DNA from: Terriglobia bacterium
Lineage (GTDB): Bacteria; Acidobacteriota; Terriglobia; Terriglobales; Acidobacteriaceae
Length of the DNA stretch: 64,000 bases
Assembly: GCA_021324365.1 (NCBI GenBank)
Contig: JAJPJE010000048.1
Span: forward strand, 1-64,000
Direction of reading: 5' to 3'
The notes beneath the pieces were generated by a model. That model did not search any database, was not told the origin of the DNA, and saw nothing but the letters and a program-made list of their open reading frames with translations. The position numbers and the translations under genes are program-made. Positions within the stretch are counted from its first letter, which is position 1, and the number at the start of each line of letters is the position of its first letter. Shown here one piece after another: positions 36,926 through 45,900 of this stretch.

Positions 36926-37867
36926 ATGTATCTCGGCATGCCTAAGTCATCAGCCACCGCCCCTGCTCGTGCTCAAGAAGGGTCTCCTAGCGCCGATGTC
37001 GGGTCGGAGCTCCTTCAGGAGGCGATTTTTCCGCTGCTGCCAGCCCCTGCAGAGCTGAAGACTGCCTATATTGAGCTGCGAAATCAGTATCAGCGATGCG
37101 CGGCTGCTTTGGCGACTGCTGCCCACGATTTGCGAACACCACTGGCTGTGATTTCCGGCTACCTTGAGCTCTTGGTAACAGGCAAACTGGGCACCGTTAA
37201 TGAAAAGCAGCAGCGTGTGTTGCAGGATATGCAGGTCAGTAGCAACCGTCTGCAACGACTGGTAAATGACTTTCTCACCTTTTCGTCGCTGGAAACGGGC
37301 GCGGTTACCATACGGAATCAGGATCCGCAGGACATGAATGCATGTCTGCAGGAACTAAGCGGCTTTTGGCTGCCGCGGTTTCAAGAAAAAGGCGTGGCAT
37401 TCTATTTCCTATCAAATCCTAATCTCGAAGCTTTTCCGTTCGACTATGATCGCATCCAGCGGGTCATCTCGAATCTGCTTGAGAACGCGTTAAAATTCAC
37501 TCCTTGTGGCGGAACCGTTTGGCTTCATGCGGAACCGCAATTGTGGGAACGGCGAAATTCTCACAAATCTGAGGACGGAGTGCAGGAGAGACGCAAGCGT
37601 AATCTGCTCGTGCCGAATGCAGTTCGCGTAAGCGTTGCCGATACTGGCCCGGGCATTGCTCCTGAGTATCACCAGGAAATATTCGGCGACTTCTTTCAGG
37701 TTCCAGATGGCCGCACTAGTGACGACGAAGGCATGGGACTGGGGCTCGCCATTGCCCGAAGGCTAGTCCAGGCTCACGGTGGCAAGATTTGGGTCGAGAG
37801 CGAACCAAATTGCGGCTGTAAGTTTTCGTTCCTTCTACCTATAAAACCTATAAAGAAGTCCCAGTGA
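36926..37867 (+). CDS. Soluble sensor histidine kinase
   Basis: 313 residues, no membrane segment and no recognisable sensory domain in the first ~45 residues. HisKA: TAAHDLRTPLAVISGYLELL with phosphoacceptor His67. HATPase: NLLENALKF (Asn183-Asn187 region), DTGPGIA (from 239) and GMGLGLAIARR. It overlaps the response regulator gene (GTGA), so the two form a pair. It differs from the large membrane PrsK kinases usually seen with PEP-CTERM systems. The signal must come through a partner protein or cytoplasmic cue. The start is not certain; an ATG four codons later is possible. Confidence 0.88.
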   Translation: MYLGMPKSSATAPARAQEGSPSADVGSELLQEAIFPLLPAPAELKTAYIELRNQYQRCAAALATAAHDLRTPLAVISGYLELLVTGKLGTVNEKQQRVLQDMQVSSNRLQRLVNDFLTFSSLETGAVTIRNQDPQDMNACLQELSGFWLPRFQEKGVAFYFLSNPNLEAFPFDYDRIQRVISNLLENALKFTPCGGTVWLHAEPQLWERRNSHKSEDGVQERRKRNLLVPNAVRVSVADTGPGIAPEYHQEIFGDFFQVPDGRTSDDEGMGLGLAIARRLVQAHGGKIWVESEPNCGCKFSFLLPIKPIKKSQ

Positions 37868-39282
37868 GAGCACAAGACGTCATGTCAAAATCTGCCTTCA
37901 TCCTAATCGTCGATGACGAACCCACGATGTCGAGGTATCTTCGCACCCTCCTTGAAGTAGAAGGGTACCGCGTTGAAGCGGTTAGCAACGGGCAGGAAGC
38001 GATTGATCGACTGACTCATGCTCCACTCCCGGAATTAGTTCTTCTCGATGTCCTCATGCCGGTGATGGATGGCTTGCAGACACTGGAACATATTCGTTCG
38101 GTACATCCGCAGCTGAAGGTAATTATGCTTTCTTGCGTGAGTGATACGCGGAAAGTTGTCCAGGCAATCAGGATGGGAGCGCACGATTATCTTACCAAGC
38201 CGTTTCAAAAGGCCGATTTAGAAGCTGTAATCGAGCAGTGCATCGGCGATCGCACTGGCCACACTGTCCATCACGCACACGGAGAAATTGAAGATTTAGG
38301 TGACGATGTATTCTTCGTTGCCGCCAGCCCTGCAATGCGCAAGATCCGTTCCCAGGCGAAGCTGGTTGCTAATGTCGATATTCCCGTGCTTCTTCTGGGC
38401 GAGAGCGGCACCGGCAAGGAAGTGATGGCGCGCCTGGTTCACCGCTACTCTCCCCGAGCGCACCGCACGTTTCTCAAGGTGAATTGCGCTGCCGTTCCGG
38501 CTGACCTGTTGGAAAGTGAATTGTTCGGATATGAGCCAGGCGCTTTCACTGGCGCTACTCATTCCAAGCCTGGGAAGTTTGAGCTTTGCAACAAGGGAAC
38601 GATTCTTCTGGATGAAATTGGCGAAATGCCACCGCAGTTACAAGCCAAACTGCTTCATGTCTTACAGGATCAGCAGTTCTCAAGGCTTGGCAGCCGTAAC
38701 GTCATCAAGGTCGATGTGAGGATACTTGCCGCAACCAACATCGATATTCCAACGGCGATCGCAGAAAAGAAGCTTCGAGAAGATCTCTATTATCGGCTAA
38801 ACGGATTCTCCATCAATTTACCGCCCCTCCGGGAACGTCGCGAAGAAATCGGTCTTCTTCTCCGTCACTTCATGGCACAAGTCGCGGAACGATATGGTCG
38901 TCCGGCAGCCCCGATCTCGCAGCACCTGTTGGAGGCTTGCGAACGATACCCATGGCCAGGAAATTTGCGTGAGCTTGGCAATTTCGTGAAACGCTATCTC
39001 ATTCTTGGTGATGAAGAGATGGCGATCCACGAACTGCAAGTCAATGGTGGCGAAAAATCCGCTACAACTCCTTCAAGCGGTCCGGCTGCACCTTCCGATG
39101 GGCTGAAGTCTATTGTACGAAACGTAAAAGACGAGGCTGAAATTGAAGCAATCTCCAAAGCGCTCGAACAAACGAATTGGAACCGCAAAAAGGCTGCTGC
39201 AATTTTGAAAATCAGTTACAAGGCGCTCCTCTACAAAATTCGCCAGTATGACATCCAGCGAGTGGGAACAACTGTTCCCTAG
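37864..39282 (+). CDS. NtrC-type response regulator (PrsR-like)
   Basis: 472 residues from the GTG at 37864 (overlapping the kinase stop) or 466 from the ATG at 37882. Receiver: FILIVDDEP, phosphoacceptor Asp62 in LLDVLMP, Lys112 in LTKPF. AAA domain: Walker A GESGTGKE (179-186), GAFTGA (226-231), LLDEIGEMP (Asp250-Glu251). C-terminal Fis helix TNWNRKKAAAILKISYKALLYKIRQ. It fits the sigma-54 regulator of exosortase/EPS genes (PrsR role). A short hairpin, GGGAAC-AACT-GTTCCC, lies at 39264-39279, just before the stop codon. Confidence 0.92.
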   Translation: MRAQDVMSKSAFILIVDDEPTMSRYLRTLLEVEGYRVEAVSNGQEAIDRLTHAPLPELVLLDVLMPVMDGLQTLEHIRSVHPQLKVIMLSCVSDTRKVVQAIRMGAHDYLTKPFQKADLEAVIEQCIGDRTGHTVHHAHGEIEDLGDDVFFVAASPAMRKIRSQAKLVANVDIPVLLLGESGTGKEVMARLVHRYSPRAHRTFLKVNCAAVPADLLESELFGYEPGAFTGATHSKPGKFELCNKGTILLDEIGEMPPQLQAKLLHVLQDQQFSRLGSRNVIKVDVRILAATNIDIPTAIAEKKLREDLYYRLNGFSINLPPLRERREEIGLLLRHFMAQVAERYGRPAAPISQHLLEACERYPWPGNLRELGNFVKRYLILGDEEMAIHELQVNGGEKSATTPSSGPAAPSDGLKSIVRNVKDEAEIEAISKALEQTNWNRKKAAAILKISYKALLYKIRQYDIQRVGTTVP

Positions 39283-39417
39283 CTCTTCATAGCTCTATTC
39301 GTTACATTTGGCTCGCATTTACCGGATATTTGCCCCTCAGTGACATTGGCGAATGCAAGCTTTTGCAGTTACGACAGCCATGAATCGCCGGGAAGTCCCG
39401 TATTTTCAACGATAGTT

Positions 39418-39434
39418 TCGGCACAGCAATTGCA
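39418..39434 (+). promoter_or_regulatory. Sigma-54 promoter of the small PEP-CTERM gene
   Basis: TCGGCACAGCAATTGCA: GGCAC at -24 and TTGCA at -12, GG and GC 12 nt apart; only the T before GG differs in the core. The predicted start near 39445 leaves ~49 nt to the ATG at 39494. A perfect palindrome CGGGAAGTCCCG lies just upstream (39389-39400). Confidence 0.7.
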
Positions 39435-39493
39435 TAACTTCGGGTAGTCGCGTTTTCCAGCCAATGTGGAAGGCGGGAAACGCGAGGCTCGAT

Positions 39494-39658
39494 ATGCATT
39501 CACTCTTTATTTCGGTGACCTCAGCGCTGCAGTTGGGACTTCTGCATTCGGTTCAGTTACTCGAAAACGTGCAGCTATCTGAGCCCGGCATGCTGGTCCT
39601 TCTGGGTACCGTCCTCCTCGGTATCGGCTCGTTTGGCCGTCGCAAGCTCCCTCAGTAA
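39494..39658 (+). CDS. 54-residue PEP-CTERM peptide, predicted exosortase substrate
   Basis: Start ATG at 39494 follows GCGAGG at a proper distance; an upstream ATG at 39464 adds ten residues without signal character. The peptide has a hydrophobic N-terminus (MHSLFISVTSALQLGLLHS), a ~10-residue linker, then the tripartite sorting signal: SEPG, a hydrophobic helix (MLVLLGTVLLGIGSFG) and a basic tail (RRKLPQ). PEP-CTERM consensus is P-E-P; here Ser replaces the first Pro, a known variant. Almost no mature domain would remain after cleavage. It lies 211 bp after the PrsR-like gene, under its own sigma-54 promoter. It could be a carrier, a processing signal or a priming substrate of the exosortase. 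Confidence 0.75.
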   Translation: MHSLFISVTSALQLGLLHSVQLLENVQLSEPGMLVLLGTVLLGIGSFGRRKLPQ

Positions 39659-39986
39659 GAATCACTTTTCCCTGGGCTACGCTGGTACCCTTGGTTGCGT
39701 ATACCTTGGCTGATTTCGTTGGTCTCTTGAGCACACCTTTTCGCTAAAACGAAAAAACTTTGCAGCTTTTCCAGGTTCCAGTCAGCATTTTTCCCGCTAA
39801 ACCATAGACAACAAGCTGTCACGTGGATTGGCCACAATCCAGAATTGGAAGTCGAACTGCACAGAATGTCGGCAACTCACGTGTGGGGAAAAACTCGCTT
39901 TCGGAGTGTTTCCCTGGTGGACGTCGCCTGATCCTGAGTGTCGACGAAAACCGGACGACCACTCCCGCTCGAGATCTGAGGAATTC
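39659..39986. other. Intergenic region, 328 bp
   Basis: No gene seen. It holds one weak sigma-54-like element (39845-39861). A GG/TTGC pair at 39684-39698 has 13-nt spacing and is rejected. Confidence 0.5.
39845..39861 (+). promoter_or_regulatory. Weak candidate sigma-54 promoter of the 2307-residue protein gene
   Basis: TTGGAAGTCGAACTGCA has GG and GC 12 nt apart and a -12 CTGCA, as in the paralog's candidate at 6722-6738, but the -24 part is TGGAAG. The predicted start near 39872 gives a leader of ~115 nt. Confidence 0.3.
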
Positions 39987-42900
39987 ATGGTACGAAAGAC
40001 GTTTTGTTTTTTATTCTTCGTTCTCTCTTTAACTACAGCAGCGTTCGCTACTTGTTCCGCACCGCAGAACGCGATTGAAGCCGAAAACTGTCTGCCTGGA
40101 AACCCGCCGAGTCAGTGGTACCCGGGGGTGATCGACACCACGATTCAGGGCTTTGCGACGAGTATGAGTGTCAACGCCGGCCAGACGATTTCATTCAAGG
40201 TGAGCACAACGGCGAGTTCTTACCACATTGAGATCTATCGGATTGGGTACTACCAGGGCAATGGCGCTCGATTGATTACCACCTTCACGCCTACGGCTTC
40301 CCTGGCACAGAATCAGCCTGCTTGCGTCACAGATGCAACTTCTCGACTTTACGACTGCGGCAATTGGAAAGTGTCCGCTTCCTGGGCTGTTCCGTCTACC
40401 GCAACATCTGGCGTCTATTTGGCCTGGTTAGTTCGCGATGATACTGGCGGCGACAGTTATATACCCTTCGTCGTTCGCAACGACACGAGCACTTCCGCGG
40501 TCCTGTTTCAGACAGCAGATGAAAGCTGGCAGGCTTACAACGGCTACGGTGGACACAGTTTATACGGCCCTGCTACGGGATTTGATCTGACCAACCGCGG
40601 TTACAAAGTCAGTTACAACCGGCCGCTCTCGCCCATCGAAACTGAAACGCAATTCTTCTACGCAGAGTACCCGATGGTGCGCTGGCTGGAGGCAAATGGT
40701 TACGACGTCACTTACTTCAGCAGCGTCGATGCAGCGCAGTCTGGCTCTTTAATCAAGAACCATCAACTCTACCTTTCTGTTGGACACGACGAATACGTCT
40801 CCGGCCCGAAGCGGACTAACATCGAGGCTGCACTTGCCGCAGGCGTAAACCTCGCCTTTTTCAGTGGCAATGAATTTTTCTGGAAGACTCGATGGGAAAA
40901 CAGTATTGACGGGTCGAACACGCCGTATAGGACGTTGGTTTGTTACAAGGAGACGCTTGGGCCAACATCAAATCCGCCGGCCACCGCAATGGTGGATCCA
41001 CTCGATCCGCCGACGTGGACCGGCACTTGGCGCGATCCCAGCAAGAGCCCGCCCGCAGACGGAGGACGCCCAGAGAACGCGTTGACGGGTCAGTTGTTCC
41101 GAGTGAACGGGCCCGGTAGCGATAACACGAATCTTGCGATTAAAGTTCCCGCCGCTGAAGGGAAATTGCGGTTCTGGCGAAATACGGCAGTTGCGGCACA
41201 AAGCGCGAACCAGACTTGGACATTGCCCGCCGGAACGTTAGGATATGAGTGGGACACAGAAGAAGATAATGGATCTCGTCCTGCCGGCCTCTTTGATCTT
41301 TCAACTGCGACCTACGCGCTCACAACTGATTATCTTCAAGACTATGGTGGCCTCTATGGTGCAGGCACAGCGACGCACCACATGTCACTTTATCGTGCTC
41401 CGAGCGGTGCATTAGCTTTCGGAGCGGGCACGGTGCAATGGTCATGGGGATTGGACGCTAACCATGACGGCGGTGGCCCCGGGACCGACGTAAACATGCA
41501 GCAGGCGACTGTGAACCTGTTTGCTGATATGGGAATTCAGCCGGCCACCCTGCAACCAGGTTTATCTCTTGCCACCAAATCGACCGACACGACTCCTCCG
41601 TCTTCCTTCATTACTTCGCCAGCGAATGGCGCCGCCGTGCAGGCCGGAACGGTAGTGAATGTGACCGGAACCGCGTCTGATACAGGTGGAGGCATCGTTG
41701 CCGGAGTGGAAGTCTCTACCGATAGTGGAGCCACATGGCATCCCGCTTCCGGACTCAACAGTTGGAATTACACGTACACTGCAAACAAGGCCGGAACGTT
41801 TTCGATAATGAGTCGCGCGGTTGACGATAGCGCGAATCTGGAGACTCCATCGGCTGGCGTCTCGATTGGTGTGCTTGGAGTTACCTCGCTTTCTCTGACA
41901 TCTTCGAACCTTTCCGGCGGGGCCTCGACTCAGGGCACCGTAACTCTGAGTGCGCCCGCAGGCACAAACGGTGCAGTCGTGAGTTTGTCGAGCAGTAACA
42001 GTGCGGTTGCGTCTGTGCCTGCGTCGGTAACCGTCCCAGCTGGCAGCGCAAGCACCACTTTCACGGTTAGTACGAGTCCAGTCGGGATCAGTAATTCAGT
42101 CACGCTCTCCGCGACTTATGCCACGACCGTGACGACATCGTTGACGATCAATCCGGTATTTCCCCCGGTGCCTGGCAACCTCGATCTGGATGCCAATGTT
42201 TCCAACGACCAGTCCGCCTCGTCCTCGACGATTGTCAGCAAAACTTTCTCCACAACTGTCGGGAATGAACTTGTACTGGCGATGATCTCCAGCGATGCCC
42301 TGAACTCCAATATGACAGTGTCTAGCGTGGCAGGAGCCGGCCTGACTTGGACGCTTGCGGTACGCACCAATGCACAAGGGGGCACGGCGGAAATATGGAA
42401 GGCATTTGCACCCAACCCGCTGAGCAACGTCTCCGTTACAGCAACTTTCTCCCAGACCTCACCCGGTGCTTCCATCACCATAATGAGTTTCGCTGGCGTG
42501 GACGCGAGCAACAATGGAGCATCTGCCGTAGGGGCGACTGCGAGTGGAAGTGCGGCTTCGGGCGCTCCAAAGGCCTCGCTGACCACCACACGAAACGGAT
42601 CCTGGGTACTCGGTGTAGGTACGGATTACGACAATGCGGTCGCCAGAACAGTCGGACCAGGTCAGATATTGGTGCACCAAGCGTTCTCGACGACTGGCGA
42701 TACTTTCTGGACGCAGATCCAAAGCCTCGCAACCCCGGCAAGCGGAACCAGCGTCACGATCAACGACACTGCTCCGACTGCTGATAGTTACAATCTCGCA
42801 ATCCTCGAAGTAAAACCACCCCTCGTAGGCAACTTCAGCATCTCTGGAACGATTTCTCCTGTTGCGGCGGGTTCCGGCGCAAGTGTGTCACTGACGGGAA

Positions 42901-45900
42901 CTGTTAATCAGACCGTTACTGCGGACACCCAGGGCAATTACACCTTCACGGCTCTACCCACTGGTTCGTACACGGTAACCCCGTCGCAGCCGTCGTACGT
43001 ATTTTCACCGGCGTCTCAATCAGTGACCATCAGCTCAGCAAGTGCCAGCGGAGTCAACTTCACGGGATCAACAACTTATTCGCTATCCGGGTCGATCACT
43101 CCATCGACGGCGGGTAGTGGGGCCAGTGTGTCTGTAACAGGACCGACCACTGCGACGGTAACGGCCAACAGTTCAGGCACTTTCACCTTCCCCTCACTGC
43201 CGAATGGTACGTACACAGTCACACCAAGTAAGAATGGGTTCACGTTCACTCCAGCTTCTCAGAACGCAACGATTAATAACGGTAACCTGACCGGCGTTAA
43301 CTTCACCGGGCAATCGATACCGGTTGTAAACGTGACTGTCGATGCCGCCGTGTCTAACGACAGCACCACAAGCAGTACGTCGATCACCAGTTCCCCGTTC
43401 TCGACTACTGCTGGAAGCGAACTGTTACTTGCGTTTATCGGTACGGACGCATTGTCGCCGAACATGACTGTTTCCAGCGTTACTGGTGGTGGCCTTACCT
43501 GGACACTCGTGGTACGCAGCAATGCTCAGGGTGGAAGCTCAGAGATCTGGCGAGCATTTGCCACGGCGCCACTCTCGAATGCCACTGTCAGCGCTAACTT
43601 CTCGCAAACCGCCCCTGACGCCACGATTACGGTGATGAGCTTCACTGGCGTGGACAGCACCGGAACGAACGGATCGGGAGCAATTGGAGCGAATCTGGCA
43701 ACCAACGCCAAATCCGGTGCTCCCACGATCACGCTCACGACGACCCGTAACAATTCTCTTGTGATCGGCGTCGGGAATGACTATGACAACGCGATTAATC
43801 GCACCGTCGGAACGAACCAGACCATGGTTCACCAATTCCTCGCGACCGGCGCAGGCGACACCTACTGGGTGCAGCGTCAAAATGCTGCTACGCCATCCAG
43901 CGGAACGGCGGTACGCATCAACGATACCGCTCCGACTGGCGACAGTTACAACCTGGCAGCAGTTGAGATCCTTCCACCCATAACTGGCCCTTACAGCATC
44001 ACGGGAACCATCAGCCCAACGACGGGTGGCAGCGGTGCTGCGGTCACGCTGAGTGGATCCGCCAGTGCCGTGACGAGCGCTGACAGCTCCGGCAACTATT
44101 CCTTTGCTTCGCTCCCGAATGGATCGTATACCGTGACTCCGTCGCTCAGCGGATACGTATATACGCCGGGCAACCAGCCCGTCACGATCAGCGGCGCGAG
44201 CGTAACAGGCGTTAACTTCACCGTCGCTCCCTTGTCTACGATCTTATCGGTCGCACCGGCCGCACTTGTGTTCACTGGTAATCAAGGTGGCTCGAATCCC
44301 AATGCAGGCACGATCAGCATCACTAATGCCGGAAACGGCGCTTTAAGTTACACAACCAGCAGCGATAGCGCGTGGCTGACCGCCTCACCCGCGACGGGAA
44401 CCGCACCGCAGCAGTTGCAAATCTCTGCGAACACAAGTGGCCTTGCAATAGGCACGTATACAGGGCACATCACAATCACGGCCAGCGGCGCACAGAACTC
44501 TCCGACAACCGTGACGGTGGTTCTCAATGTCGTGATGGCGACCGACTGGTTGATGGTTGATCATGATCCGGCGCGCACCGGGTATTCTCCGGACGAAACG
44601 GCTCTTTCCGGGTCAACAGTACCGAACCTTCAACTCAACTGGTCAACCGTCGTCGACGGATCGGTAACGACTCAGCCGCTGTACGCTCATTCGGTTCAGG
44701 TGAATGGCGCGACTCACGACATCGTGATGGTCGGTACTGCCGGAAATTCTCTCTATGCTCTGGACGCTGTCAGCGGCGCGGTTTTGTGGAAGCGCAACTT
44801 CGGTCCGAGCACGCCGAACAACTGGGCCATTCCAGACGGCTTCGGTATTGAAGCTCCTCCAGTGATTGACCGCGTGACGGGACGCGTCTATACCGTTCCA
44901 ACCGATGGCACTTTCCACGTTCTCAATCTGAACGACGGAACCGATGTCTATACTGCACTCACGTTGATCGCGAATCCAGCCACTAACTCGGTCTGGGGCG
45001 GCCTGAATAAGAATGGCAACAGCGTCTACGTCGCAACTGGAAGTAACGGTGGCGACGTCGCACCTTGGCGAGGTCAGGTATACAAGGTCGATGTCACTGC
45101 TGCACCAACACTGACCGGCAACTTTGTCGTCGTTCCCGGAATTGCTGCGCCAAATGGCGGCGGCGGTATCTGGGGCTATGGTGGCGTTTCGACAGATCAG
45201 GCCACAGGAAATGTCTATGCCGCAACAGCGTACGATTCCACTGTTCTCGGCAACGGCAATGAAACGACGCTCCCGTATTCGAACAGCGTCATTGCGCTCA
45301 ACTCTGGTCTGAGCCTGCTCGGGTATTTCCAGGGGCCGGCTCCGGGCACAATCCCGTGTAGTGGTGCACCTTGCGATCTTGATTTCGCCTCGACTCCAAC
45401 CATCTTTCAACCTGCCGGTTGCTCGACCATGGTGGCTGGAGGCAGCAAGAATGGAAATCTCTATCTGTTCCGTACTACCGATCTTGCTGTGAGTGGACAG
45501 CCTCTCCAAATCCTGAATCTCAATGTGCCGAATGACTCTCTGGGAAGCGGAGGTGTTGGCGGCGTTCCTGCATGGGATGCGCCGGACAACATGTTGTTTA
45601 TCACCGATGCAGGTCCCGGTGTCGCAGGTGTGTCGGCCGGCATCGTTGCGTTAAACGTAACAGCTTCATGTACATTGCAGGTTGCATGGAGTAAGCCTCT
45701 AAGCGGCAGTGATTTTCCAAACTCCACGCCGACGGTCGCCAACGGCGTCGTCTACGTTGGTGAAGGTAATACAGGAAAAATCCATGCGTTCAATACTCTG
45801 ACGGGAGCTGAATTGTGGGCGAGCGGAAGCAATTACGGGGCTAAGTCCACTTTCGGCGCTCCAACCGTTACCGGCGGTCACCTCTACGCCGGATCATGGA

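Noticed and set aside
39683-39698. GG...TTGC pair resembling a sigma-54 promoter upstream of the 2307-residue protein gene
   Set aside because: Spacing between GG and GC is 13 nt; sigma-54 needs 12.
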